Positions 25,701 to 35,375 of a stretch of DNA of 64,000 nt are shown piece after piece. A program made the translations under genes and the position numbers. The notes under the pieces are model-generated. The model was not told the origin of the DNA. It searched no databases and saw only the letters and a program-made list of their open reading frames with translations. The DNA is from Diadema setosum (taxonomy: Eukaryota; Echinodermata; Echinoidea; Diadematoida; Diadematidae), in assembly GCA_033980235.1 (NCBI GenBank), contig CM067069.1, positions 15,015,828 to 15,079,827 on the forward strand, in the 5' to 3' direction. Position 1 is the stretch's first letter. Each line of letters begins with the position of its first letter.

Positions 25701-28700
25701 TATTTTAATTTCTAATTTTTTGCTTTTATGTCCCATGCATGAAATTAGCCTTTGATAGCATAGATAATGTTGACAAAGAGGTGGTGAGTTCTCCAAATTA
25801 TTTTTTTCCCCTGTCACTGGTAATTGTTTGACTGAAAATTAGTTATGTTCATTTAAATTTTGTTTTTCTTTTAATAACTGGTGAATGCTCAACACACAGG
25901 AAGAAGATGGGAGAGAAAACAGGATAATTCCTGGTGTAAATAGTATTTCCACCAAAAGGAGTGTGCAGAGTAAGGAATTTTATATGCTATTGGAGGCATG
26001 GTTGGAGGCATAGTTCAGTAGATTTTGTGTTTTACTTTGTTGGAGGTTGAATGGTACTTCAAAGGGAGGTCTGCTGCCTCCAAAGAGGGAATCATGAGAA
26101 ACAAAACAGATGTTTAGATGATGTTCAGTGTATGAGGTACATCAAATATCTTTGTAAACTCTATTGTCTTTAAATGTCTTATGACATATCAACTAAAAAG
26201 ATGATGTATGAATGAGAATAAATGTGCTCTTTTGACACTGTATTGTCTTTGATGTGTTTGTATATGTTGCAGACGGGAAGACCAGCTTTTACTGTTCCTC
26301 AGCCGGAAAACTCCATCCAAGTGATACAAGACAGAGCCAAGGAGAAGGAGGTTAGCAATGATTCTTGAACTGAAATTGCTGCATTTTTACTGTGATCATT
26401 CTTAATGTTATTTTAACCCGTTGAGGACGAGTCCCGAGTATACTCGGGTAGGTGTCTATGGGAAATGCGTGTTGTAGCAAAATCAGTCCGTCCTCAACGG
26501 GTTAAGATATTGTTACTTTACTGCACTGCTGTAGGTTAGGATTTCTGAAGTAGAAAAGTCTCTTTTGGCAGGTTAATGAAAACATGAACTAAAATTGTGA
26601 TCAAATCAATTGATGAAGCATCGTGTTTGAACCACATGAAGAAGGACTTCCATGAATCTCATAAGAGACTATGGTCATAATCACACCCTATGATGAAAAA
26701 TAAAAATTGATGTTGTACCGATGCTTACCCAATAAGATGTTTTACATTTTGTTTGTAAGTTCGTTTGTTACACAAATGACAGTTATGTGTTCCAAAGTTT
26801 TCTGTGTGTCAGTTCATGCATGCATGGACTCAAACTGACCTAGGGTATTCATGTTAACTGTGATATATCTCTATGTATGTTTGACTATACTGAGACATGA
26901 GAATTTCTTCTCCTTTAAAAAAAAAATTCATTTCAAGTGATTACGTCCCAAAGTATTGGACGTGATTGGGCATTAATGTTCAAGTCATGATATGATGATT
27001 TGCCTGCGTTGTGTTTTAGTAGATCTGGGGGGCATTTCATGAAGCATTTTGTCCGACAAAGTTGTCGGACAAAATTGCTCTCAGCCAATCAGATGCAAGG
27101 ATTTCAGTAGCTTGTAACATTTTGTCAGAAAAATATCCGACCAAAACGCTTCCTGAAATGCCCCCCTGGTAAGGGCTGGGGTCCAAATTTGGCATTCTGT
27201 GATTTTGTTGTCAATCAGGGACTTTTATCTCAAATTTAATCAGACATGATTTAATTATAGGATATGACAGAATGAGTCACTTGGTATGAGTTTTGGAAGA
27301 TTCTGGTGAGGATCAACAGCTTGTCTAGAATCTTGCCATATTTGTCACAATTGAGGATATGGGAAGTCATTTTCTCACTTGATTTTGGTTGTCTGCAGGC
27401 ATCCCTTCACGTTGTGCCCCACCTTGCTTCGTACGACTTCCACGGCCACGACCTGATCCTGGGACTAGCCGGCATGCATCAGTACCTCAACGCCACGCTG
27501 GCCCTCCACCTAGCCAAGACGTGGGTCACCGAGAAACATCCCGGGAAATTCTCCTTTGAAGGCGAGTCCTCCTCTTTACCATTCTTTCTTGCCGGTCATT
27601 GTCTGTCAGGGCGCAGTGGTAGTGGTCATTTCGTGCTGAATATTTCTGCTTACCACAGTCATGGAAAAGTCAAGAAAAGTCAAAGTCAAGATTGACTTTT
27701 CCATTTTATTGAAATATGGTGCTCTGTAATAAATGCTCCACTCGCAATTGAATACCACATTGCTAACAAAAAGGTCATGAATTGCAAAAACTCTTATCAT
27801 TGTATAGTCTCAGTGGAGCAACTAAGGAATTTATTTTCGTGGAAGTTGCGGCCATGGCGTATTGCACAGGGGCAGACTATTTTCAGCTTAACCCTAACTA
27901 GGAAGGGGGGCCTGGGAAGCCCCCCCCCCCCCCCCAACATTTTGCGCAATATGTTGCCATCGCAGAAAGCTATCATTGTGACATTTCAGGACTTTTTCTT
28001 TTGAGTCTTCCGCATCTTTTTATCCCAAATTTGCAACTCCTGGACACAGGGTTACAAAGTTGCACATGTCTTTTTGGAGCTTTATTTAGTGATTTGTAGC
28101 AAAAAGTCCATCCCCCCCCCCCCCCTCCCCTCCCAATAGCCCGGCATAGTTAGGGTTAAGTCATGTGAATTGAATTTGTTAAATTTGTTGTTTAATAACA
28201 ACAGGTGAGGAGGAGGAGGAGGGGCCAGCTAGCAAACATCGTAAAGTGACGGAGATGACACAAGTCAGTGAAGAGGTTCTGTCAGGAGGAGACGTTCCGG
28301 AGGCCGCACCCTTTCCTCTCCCAGAAGAGTTTATACAAGGTGGGAAGAACTGTATGGTATGGTTGTCATGGTAATAATGACTAATGTGAATATTCATGTC
28401 ATCATTTGATGCATTGCATTTTGATGTTACATGTTGTATTGCAATTGATTTTATCATAGTGTTTTGATTCAGCTGTATGTGGTTTTGCTTCGTCCGTTGT
28501 CCAGTGTAAAATAGTTCAGGATGCCGTAGGTGAACACTTCTCAGTTGATATTGAATTATGCACTAGCAATCATATTAGTTGGTCAAGGATATGCATTATT
28601 TCAAAATGTGAAGATTTTTTTTTTTTTCCAGTGAACACAAATCTGTTGCATAACCAAGTGGTAGGGGCAATTCAAAGTTTAGACATTGGCATTAGTGTAT

Positions 28701-31322
28701 AATGTATTTATGCTCAGTAAGAGTACTCAGTTGTATTTATTTTGTTATTTTGATGCTTCCTCATTTGGGAAGAATGAAAAGGTAAAATTAAGTGAAATGT
28801 TTGTATACACCAAGCAATCATTATGATTAATTGTAGACCAAGTTCTACACGTACGCTAAAAATTTTACAATGGTACACTGGTACCTAGGTGTGTCTGTTC
28901 AGAAGATACACCTGTAAATGAAATTTGGTATATCATCAAGTTCCATTTTGCTCAAAGACCAGTGACATATATGTGTGAATGGTACTGTACAAATTCAGAC
29001 TGTCACTCCTTGCACACTTAGTGGTAAAATAATGAGACAACACGAGGGACTCTACTTGTAAATATGTAATACATTAATGCAACATATTCTTTTTTTTTTC
29101 ATATTAAATGCTCCATATTGTAACATGTTCTTATCTCATATCAAATGCTCCATATTGCAACATATTCTTAATTTGTATTTATATGTTTGTACTCTCTTAC
29201 CTTGAGAGGGTGTTCATAGTCTATAGAGTCAATCTATGTCCTTGCATCAAAGATGAACTTCATTCGTGTCATTAAATAGGCCTCAAGAAATGCTACTGGC
29301 CCGGCCGCAACCAGGTCGTCCATCGCGAGAAGATCACATACTACCTGGATGGCGCTCACACGCCACGCAGCATCGCAGCCTGTTGCCGCTGGTTCCACGA
29401 GAAGGCTGAGGCCGAGGCTAAAAACCTCAAGGAGCCCGTTGCTAGGATACTCATCTTCAACTCCACGGGGGACCGGGATGAGTACAGTCTGCTCCCGAAA
29501 GTGGTGGTAAGATATTGAAAACGGTTGCTACATTTTTTCCTGAGCTGAGATTGAATCTAGACAAATAAATATGATGACTGCTAATAAGTTGGATAACTTG
29601 ATCAATCTGGTCAGTTGCACTTTAGGACAGAACAGTTTCAGAACCTGTTTCAGTAGCTTCAATAGTGCTGACAACAGGTGATGGTTAATGCCTCAATTGA
29701 CAAGATGTCCAGGGATTTGAAGATGTTGGTGAAAAATTGTGTCTCAAACCCCTCCTCCATGTAGGGAAGAATTTGCCACACACTCGCACAAATGGTTTCC
29801 CAGGCCTCTTGTTCAAACCACCTTGGGTTCCTTATTAAAGATAGCAACTTCCTTTTGCTTAGAAAGTTCCTGGGTGTCTACTAAAGAGGCAAAACAATCA
29901 CCCCTTCACCCAACAATGGTGATTACCTGTTTGTCAGTCAAAGCAAAAAAAAAAAAAAAAGAAAAAAAGAAAGAGAAAATAATAGCAATAATTAAATTTT
30001 GAAAATGAGTGGATTAGTCAGGGATTTTATATGCCTGAGGATTGATACCAAACTTTGCCTTCTCAAATGTCTTATTTCAGGCCTGCAACTTCAGTGGAGC
30101 TGCATTCTGTCCAAATATAATCAGTCTTTACAGCCATGACAGTGTAGCTGGTAAGTAGAAATATCTTCTTTTTCTGTAAAAAAAAAACAAAAACAAACAA
30201 ACAAACTGAAATACCAAAGAAGATTTCACAGTTTGAAAGAGATGAACTAGGGCAATTCATCCAATTTGCACTGCAGTACAGTGGACACAGAAGTGCCAGC
30301 TTTTTAACTAGTCCATTTGTACATTTGAATTTCAGAAATGTCAAGGTTGATAATGGGAGCATGAGGATGCATGAAGTTTAGTTAAAGCATGCACCTTCAA
30401 TAAATGAGTGCAATAAAAGAGAGTATTTTCATAATAGTTTACTCTGCAGTAAATGTGTGGTTGGCCCTGAACAAAAACCCAAGACCATTGTGTGTGATGT
30501 AGCGTCTCTTGTAGAGAGAGAGTAATAACTCGACTGTATGGCTTGGGTTCAGTTAGCTCCCTAGCTGACTCTGATTAGGACACAGGGTGACAGGGCAGCA
30601 ACACCAGGGTCTTGTTTCACAAAACATGTATGAAAGCAGTTCATGCTAGAATAGCAACATCTCGTAGCAATGTTTGGCTGAAAAAAAAAAAATGCATATT
30701 CGAAAGCTATACAAATTCCTCAATAGGGCCTCCGAAACTCCTTTAACATTAGGGATACAATCTGTCCTTATTATGACACTTCTAGTTTATGCTGCTTTCT
30801 GTTTTCTTTGGAAAAGACACAACAAATTACACCACCACCACGGAGAGACAGATGAAGCGGTGTAATCTGAACCTTGTGGCTTTCCAGACGCTCCTCCAAC
30901 AACTTCGGAGCAAGTCTTCGTCCCCTGTGTCAGTGTCATCTACCCCAACAGCTGCCGGTGATTCTGATCATCACAATCTTCACACTGTCGGTGATAACCC
31001 CTCCCATGTAATAATGGACCAACCCAGTAGCACGAACAGCCAATCGGCAGAGGGCATCTATTCCTTGGACTCTGACTCCACCTCCAAGGAGGTGCACCAA
31101 ACCAAGGTGGTGAAGCTGCCCTCCATTCTGGATGCACTGCAGTGGGCGGCCTGCGGCAGGGACCCAGTCTTGAGCTCCCCTAGCAACCATGACCCCACCC
31201 CTTCTAGCCACGCCATAGCAGCCAATCACATCCAGGTCCTGGTGACTGGAAGCATCCATTTAGTAGGAGGGGTAATCCGTATACTAGATCCCAACTTAGT
31301 ATCAGAGAACTCTTCTGACTGA
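16347..31322 (+). CDS. FPGS: folylpolyglutamate synthase, 12 coding exons
   Basis: FPGS adds gamma-linked glutamates to folates in an ATP-dependent reaction, trapping them in the cytosol and mitochondria. Coding exons: 16347-16745, 17214-17345, 21116-21234, 22594-22786, 23900-23961, 24945-25047, 26273-26350, 27399-27561, 28205-28339, 29280-29506, 30081-30150 and 30817-31322. They sum to 2187 nt (728 aa plus stop) with all phases closing. Motifs include the ATP-binding loop GTKGKGS (191-197), [13 protein letters not shown] (from 217), EVGIGG (288-293), YLDGAHT (483-489) and [13 protein letters not shown] near the C-terminus. The ATG is preceded in frame by TGA at 16326-16328. The first 80-odd residues are rich in R, F and S and poor in acids, as in a mitochondrial presequence. 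Met85 and Met89 could start a cytosolic form, as known for vertebrate FPGS. The protein is longer than the roughly 590-residue human enzyme because of the N-terminus and two acidic or serine-rich linkers. Confidence 0.95.
17214..17345 (+). CDS. FPGS: FPGS exon 2
   Basis: 44 codons beginning [13 protein letters not shown], the conserved opening of the FPGS catalytic region. Acceptor CTGTAG|GAA, donor TCG|GTGAGT, phase 0 at both ends. Confidence 0.95.
19836..20102. repeat. diverged local duplication ending in C(n)A(n)
   Basis: Two adjacent units share AAAATAAGATGAACAGAA, GAGTGTCATCAAAATTGGCA and GAAATGG.AAAGTTGT. Each ends in a run of C followed by a run of A. The unit is about 140 bp. Just upstream (19570-19830), another pair shares CATGATTTAAAAT and GGATC. 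A third pair near 19240 and 19350 shares TTCCGCAAGAAGTACA. All lie in FPGS intron 2. Confidence 0.7.
20719..20959. mobile_element. TA-flanked MITE, CTGTATACGCC family, copy 1
   Basis: The ends CTGTATACGCCATATATTTC and GAAATATTCAGTGTATACAG are inverted, with TA outside both. The interior is rich in TTTCGCGA words. It lies in FPGS intron 2. The terminal sequence and TA target indicate a Tc1/mariner-type non-autonomous element. Confidence 0.85.
21116..21234 (+). CDS. FPGS: FPGS exon 3: ATP-binding loop
   Basis: Encodes [18 protein letters not shown], the glycine-rich P-loop that binds ATP. Acceptor CACAG|CTT, donor ACAG|GTAAAG. It ends two bases into a serine codon that exon 4 completes. Confidence 0.95.
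22594..22786 (+). CDS. FPGS: FPGS exon 4
   Basis: Encodes [19 protein letters not shown] followed by [16 protein letters not shown], the folate- and nucleotide-contacting part of the N-terminal domain. Acceptor CACAG|C, donor AAG|GTACCG. A TA-flanked MITE starts 75 bp downstream. Confidence 0.95.
22862..23111. mobile_element. TA-flanked MITE, CTGTATACGCC family, copy 2
   Basis: Same family as 20719-20959: left end CTGTATATGCCATATATTTT, right end AAATATTTGGCGTATACAG, TA on both sides (22860-22861, 23112-23113). It sits in FPGS intron 4, 75 bp after the exon 4 donor. Confidence 0.85.
23900..23961 (+). CDS. FPGS: FPGS exon 5
   Basis: A small 62-nt exon encoding [20 protein letters not shown], the conserved EVGIGG block. 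Acceptor TTGCAG, donor AAG|GTCAGT. It ends in phase 2. Confidence 0.95.
24650..24917 (-). mobile_element. tRNA-derived SINE
   Basis: On the - strand the 5' part reads as a tRNA-like head. An A-box-like TGGCTCTGTCGG (24896-24907) is followed by a B box GGTTTGATTCC (24851-24861) at tRNA spacing. The body carries GGACATTAAATGGAGGTCCCC and GAAAGATCCCACC words, which resemble a central domain seen in SINEs of several marine animals (from memory, not checked). No intact tRNA is present. It lies in FPGS intron 5, head toward exon 6. Confidence 0.7.
24945..25047 (+). CDS. FPGS: FPGS exon 6
   Basis: Encodes [19 protein letters not shown] and [12 protein letters not shown]. Acceptor ACCCAG|G, donor AAG|GTGAGT. 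A tRNA-derived SINE ends about 27 bp before this exon. Confidence 0.95.
26273..26350 (+). CDS. FPGS: FPGS exon 7
   Basis: 26 codons, [20 protein letters not shown] then RAKEKE. Acceptor TTGCAG, donor GAG|GTTAGC, phase 0 at both ends. Confidence 0.93.
26413..26505. mobile_element. 93-bp palindromic MITE
   Basis: TTAACCCGTTGAGGACG is inverted at the other end as CGTCCTCAACGGGTTAA. The centre contains a smaller palindrome CCCGAGTATACTCGGG. TTAA at both edges could be target or terminus. FPGS intron 7. Confidence 0.75.
27027..27166. mobile_element. 140-bp MITE with GGGGGCATTTCATGAAGC ends
   Basis: GGGGGGCATTTCATGAAGC is inverted as GCTTCCTGAAATGCCCCCC. The inner palindrome TTGTCCGACAAAGTTGTCGGACAAA adds a secondary stem, and CAGCCAATCAGATGCAAGGATT separates the arms. 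The element at 47172-47319 has the same architecture and probably the same origin. FPGS intron 7. Confidence 0.75.
27399..27561 (+). CDS. FPGS: FPGS exon 8 with probable GC donor
   Basis: Encodes ASLHVVPHL through [20 protein letters not shown], the end of the ATPase domain. Acceptor CTGCAG. The best exit is GAAG|GCGAGT, a GC-type 5' splice site whose other positions fit the consensus and whose phase joins exon 9 correctly. A GT alternative at 27594/27595 (GCCG|GTCATT) has the same phase and would add 11 residues, but it matches the consensus poorly. Confidence 0.85.
27888..28159. mobile_element. MITE with TTAACCCTAACTA ends and poly-C tracts
   Basis: TTAACCCTAACTA at the left is inverted as TAGTTAGGGTTAA at the right. 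Two long C runs lie inside (about 27919-27936 and 28111-28125). It occupies the probable GC-AG intron 8 of FPGS, ending about 45 bp before exon 9. Confidence 0.65.
28205..28339 (+). CDS. FPGS: FPGS exon 9: variable acidic linker
   Basis: 45 codons of low conservation, opening with a run of five glutamates and ending PLPEEFIQ. This matches the poorly conserved linker between the two domains of FPGS. Acceptor ACAACAG, donor AAG|GTGGGA. Confidence 0.85.
29280..29506 (+). CDS. FPGS: FPGS exon 10: C-terminal ligase domain
   Basis: Encodes [21 protein letters not shown] and [12 protein letters not shown]. These are the signature of the C-terminal domain shared with Mur ligases. Acceptor AAATAG, donor GTG|GTAAGA. 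Confidence 0.95.
30081..30150 (+). CDS. FPGS: FPGS exon 11
   Basis: 70 nt encoding [14 protein letters not shown] and onward, matching the conserved FCPN block. Acceptor TTTCAG, donor GCTG|GTAAGT, phase 1. Confidence 0.93.
30817..31322 (+). CDS. FPGS: FPGS exon 12: C-terminus and stop
   Basis: It starts after the acceptor TTTGGAAAAG with [16 protein letters not shown], which aligns with the DQQNFTV...RC region of vertebrate FPGS. A serine-, histidine- and aspartate-rich insert follows, then [17 protein letters not shown] and [16 protein letters not shown]. The stop is TGA at 31320-31322. The acceptor is purine-rich just before AG, but a good pyrimidine tract lies upstream and the phase is right. 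Confidence 0.9.
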
Positions 31323-33085
31323 CACTGCATTACTGGTATACTAATTTACACAGAGCTGAATGTAGTTAAGGAACACTGCCTTACCATGTGTGAGGTACAA
31401 GAGTTAGTGTTGGTAGGACAAAGAAAGATTTTTTTTTTTTTTAAATCATTCAACCCCCTGCAAAAACTTTGATCATTATACCCAAATGCTAGTAAAGTAA
31501 ATGAAAGCGATATGAATGAATTAACATCTGATGACTTGCATGCTATTAATTTCGTCCATTAATTTCTTCTTCCATATATTTAGTAACTAATTAACACAAC
31601 TGGTGTGTAATGCCGCCGCGCAGGCAGTAGTGCAATTTTCAACCCATCAACCATGGAAAAATGTTGTGATGGTTGTGCCAACTTTACCTTCCCCCACAAA
31701 ATCTTGTCATGTGTGTCCAACGTCAGCTCTTGGCATTGAGTAACTTGTACTGTAGACACGCGATCTGTTCCGTGACAATCATCTCATAGTAATGAAATCC
31801 CAGTGTTCATTCCTACCTTTAGGAGAAGTTAGTGTTCACAATGACAGTGATATACAATACATTTCTTGATTTTGCCAAAGTGCTTTCTCTAGACTGTGAA
31901 TATAAACCACTTGTGGAGTAATTCTTAGTAGGCCCCTGCTGATTTGCAAAATATTGGAATATTGGCATATACAGTTCAAGATTTTTAACCCAATTTTGTT
32001 TTGTTGTTGTTTTTGTTTTCAATTCAATTCTTTTGATGTCAGCAAACTTGGCTGCTTTCTTGTAGACAGCGCATACCATGTCATACTTGTAGTCACTGTT
32101 AAGTTGCACATGCAGTGATGTAGGCTGTAGTCATTCAAACTGTGCCAGATTAGATGTGTGGTTTGTGGGATTTTATTTCATGCAGGAATTTTAATTTACT
32201 TTGGTTCATGTTAAAAGAGGCTCAGAGTGTGTATCTAGGTTTTTATGTGCTTAGCCCGTTTTAAAAAAGGAAATGTAGCCCATTGCATATGTACATGTAT
32301 TTAGTCATACACCTCAGGTTTACTTGTAGAGGGTTTGTGAAGGACTTTGTTTGGTTTTGTTTATGTAGACTGACCAATTCCGAAAGTTTTTGCGTGACAG
32401 TCTTACAGAGATTTCATTGGAGTTTGGTGTATTATATGTCTGTATAGTTAGTATTCGGCATTAATCATAACCAAAGTAATATAAAATATGCATAAGGAGG
32501 GATTTTTAACCGTATGCATGTATATCTAATTGCTTTATGTGCCTTAAGTTTACAGTTGTACCGACTAATTGTGTAATGAGAATAGTATGTCACGGTGCAT
32601 TTTATGTCCCACCAACTATAAATCATGTTGCAAAATTAGATACGTTTATGTGTATAATGTTTTGTGAATTTCAAATAAGAGTGCAGCAGCCAAGTTTTTC
32701 GGCTAAGCTATTATCAAAGTTTTTGGTAAAAAAAAGTATTCAATCACTTACAGTCAGGATTTAGTTTTCTTTTTGTTTTCAATTTTGGTTTTTGGTTTAT
32801 AATAGAAGTGGACCAAATTGATATTTAGAATATTTGTAAAAATGCAGTAAAATGTCGATAGATATGATTACGTGTATATTGGTCACTACCAGCCCTCATC
32901 TGAGGGTAGCACTGGAGACCCGGAGTCAAAGGTCATGTATTCTGATGTGTCTTCTCATTAATGGGGCAGAGAGTTGATTACAGTTATCTGTGGTGCTTCA
33001 GAAAAGAGTATTCCTACCTCATGCATTTGTATGTCTGATACAGGGGAATCTCGTTAGAATAAGCTGCTTGGAACCATTAACATTT
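31323..33085 (+). other. FPGS 3' flank, probable 3' UTR
   Basis: There is no coding signal after the TGA. The 3' end cannot be fixed: AATAAA hexamers occur much later (33861 and 35104), and the first would imply a very long UTR running through MITEs. Confidence 0.4.
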
Positions 33086-33094
33086 CCTAGTTAT

Positions 33095-33315
33095 GGTTTC
33101 ATGACATTTGCTCCTGCGAAAGTTGCTCCAAAAAAAAATATCTGCACGCTATTTAAGCCAAACATAACTTCTACCCACAAGCACAGCCCTAACCCCAATC
33201 CTAATCTTAACACCACACTAAATGTAAAACCCTAGATCACATTCCTACCCTAACCCCAAGTCTGTTGAGAAAATAAGATCAGAGCAATTGTCGCAGGAGG
33301 AAATTTTGTGTCACC
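33095..33315. mobile_element. MITE with telomere-like interior (copy 2), 9-bp TSD
   Basis: Flanked by CCTAGTTAT at 33086-33094 and 33316-33324. The ends are inverted (GACATTTGCTCCTGCGA against TCGCAGGAGGAAATTTTGTGTC, imperfect). The right-hand block GAGCAATTGTCGCAGGAG corresponds to GGGCAATTACCGCGGAG in the element at 3485-3653. The interior again contains CCCTAACCCCAATCCTAATC and CCCTAACCCC words. Confidence 0.75.
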
Positions 33316-33692
33316 CCTAGTTATATTGGGTATCTTATTATATCAGGGATAAAAAAAGAAATATATAAAAGAATGTGATCTGCAAAATTGTGTTTATCGG
33401 GTATTTCGCTACTGTATGAGTGGAATCTTTTTGCACAAGTAATTTTTTTTTTTTTTGCACTCAGATGGGTTAGATGAATTTTGCACGTCTTTAGATCTGT
33501 GGAATCAAATCTTTCAATAGTGTTACACGTGATAGGCAAAAATTTTCGTACTTTTGTTTTTGCACTAGTTTCTGGTGGTGTGAAATGCTCAAAAATATCT
33601 ACTTTTATAGTATATCTGACCTCATTAAAACTAGATTCCATTGTATCAGTATGCCAGTAATTTTGTCTCACGACTGCCATGAGGTCTATTAA

Positions 33693-34067
33693 GGGGATGG
33701 TATAGTTTTGGTTTATACCTGGCTTCATGTTTCAAACTTTTTTGTGAGTTGAGAAGCCTCGTATGAAATATGAAAGAGCATGTAATTCCAAGAGGAATTC
33801 AAAGTTTATTTGAAGAAAATTGGTTTTGAAATGGCCGAGATGTCCAAAACAATCCATACTAATAAAAGGTGGGACCCACCTTTTACTAGGATTTCTTTGT
33901 TTTACTTTGTTTTTTAATATCTCAGCCGTTCAAAAACTGATTTTCATCAGATAAACTTTGAATTCTTCTTAGACTGGTATGCTCTGTAACATTTCAGAAG
34001 TGGTTTCTCAGTATCTCGCAAAAAGTTTGAAGCTCAATCCTCATCCCCATCAATACTATACCAACCC
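33693..34067. mobile_element. TTAA-associated MITE, GGTATAGT ends
   Basis: GGGGATGGTATAGT at the left is inverted as ACTATACCAACCC at the right. TTAA precedes the left end, and a TTTA variant follows the right end. A central palindrome AAAAGGTGGGACCCACCTTTT-like word marks the middle. Non-coding. Confidence 0.65.
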
Positions 34068-34192
34068 TTTATAGCAGGAAGTTGGTCAGTATATTTTGAA
34101 TCTCAACCATCTCTATTATATGGTACAAATTGTGAATTTGGATATATTTCATGTAATCCGTAAAGCTATATACACAGTGTACATTTATATAA

Positions 34193-34332
34193 TATTGACT
34201 GGCCCTGAGGGAGGTACCAGAAAATATTGCCCAAACTGAAAGCATATTGCCCGAGTCGAAGACGAGGGCAATATGTTTTCAGTGCGGGCAATATTTATCT
34301 GGTACCTCCCGAAAGAAAGGCCAGTCAATATC
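34193..34332. mobile_element. 140-bp foldback element
   Basis: ATATTGACTGGCC and GGCCAGTCAATAT bound a long imperfect palindrome. GGGAGGTACCAGA pairs with TCTGGTACCTCCC, and GCATATTGCCCGAG pairs with CTCG-type GAGGGCAATATG around GTCGAAGACGAG. ATAAT-like bases occur on both flanks. Confidence 0.75.
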
Positions 34333-34895
34333 ATAATTATTACCTATCCCCCTAGGTAAATTAAGAAAACATGTAAATACGGCTATACACTACAGTATAT
34401 ATGATACAGATCAAGCCACATTTGACTACCTGTAGACCATCAACATGTTGAATAATTGCAAAATTGTTCATCAGTGTATATCATTCAACTCCAACTTCAA
34501 AGATACATGTAGTTGTAACAGGCAAACTTCAAACTTCTGAACGTTCTTACACTTTATTTTTACTTCTCTTTTAAAAGTTTGAGAGTTGTAAAACTGATGG
34601 TCACTGTGCAATTACTGATCACAAATGGACTAGTCACATTGCCTAGTGCTGCTGTATGTGGTCGACATTGTATGAGTTGATTTATCAGCGTTCTTCTGCG
34701 GTGCGTGTAACTGACACCCTGGACGTCCTGGAATCATGTGGAATGTTTTCTTTTCGTGGTCGATCGGAATGTTTACGTTTAGAGCAGGGAGGTGGGGAGA
34801 GAGATTCCACTGTTTGCACACATTGTTTTGTGTACGGTGTATGTAACCGACACGCAGCAACGTCGCGAACCCGGCAGAGGCGAACGAATATTGCT

Positions 34896-34957
34896 TGCTG
34901 ACCTTTTAACCCTGCAAAATATCAACTGCTGACCTTTTAACCCTGCAAAATATCAAC
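34896..34957. repeat. 31-bp tandem duplication
   Basis: TGCTGACCTTTTAACCCTGC and the bases after it occur twice in direct succession, at 34896 and 34927, with no differences over the shared length. Confidence 0.85.
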
Positions 34958-35186
34958 CGGAATTGCCTCGCAAAACTCCCTCGTATAGGTAATAATGTGG
35001 AATATTAGTTAGCTAGCCAAGATTTGTTATAACCTCAATTTTCCTTTTTATATGAACAATACTGTACAGTATGTGAATTGTTTATTTTTCACGTAATGAT
35101 GAAAATAAAGACGGGAGTCCCATATTGGGAACTTGTGTACATTCATCTATACTGGTATTCCCATGGTGTTTTGAAAACAGTTATTA

Positions 35187-35375
35187 CAGTGGAACCTCGC
35201 TAAAATAAGGACCTACACGTATACGTTCATGCGACCACAATTGCCCAATTAAATCACGTTTCTCATTATGTCATTGTACAAAAAACAAAGAAATGTAAAG
35301 AATTAGGACCAGCAAAGTCACCTTGTTGTGAGAGTATTTTCCTATATCCCATCTCTTTATAAGGAGGTTCTACTC
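35187..35375. mobile_element. pogo-like MITE, CAGTGGAACCTC ends
   Basis: TA precedes CAGTGGAACCTCGCTAAAAT, and the right end AAGGAGGTTCTACT is an imperfect inverse. The type matches TA-targeting pogo/Tigger derivatives, but the right boundary is eroded. Confidence 0.55.

Noticed and set aside
25341..25817. 158-codon open frame on the - strand
   Set aside because: It lies in FPGS intron 6 antisense, is low in conserved-looking motifs and resembles no family. Probably chance.
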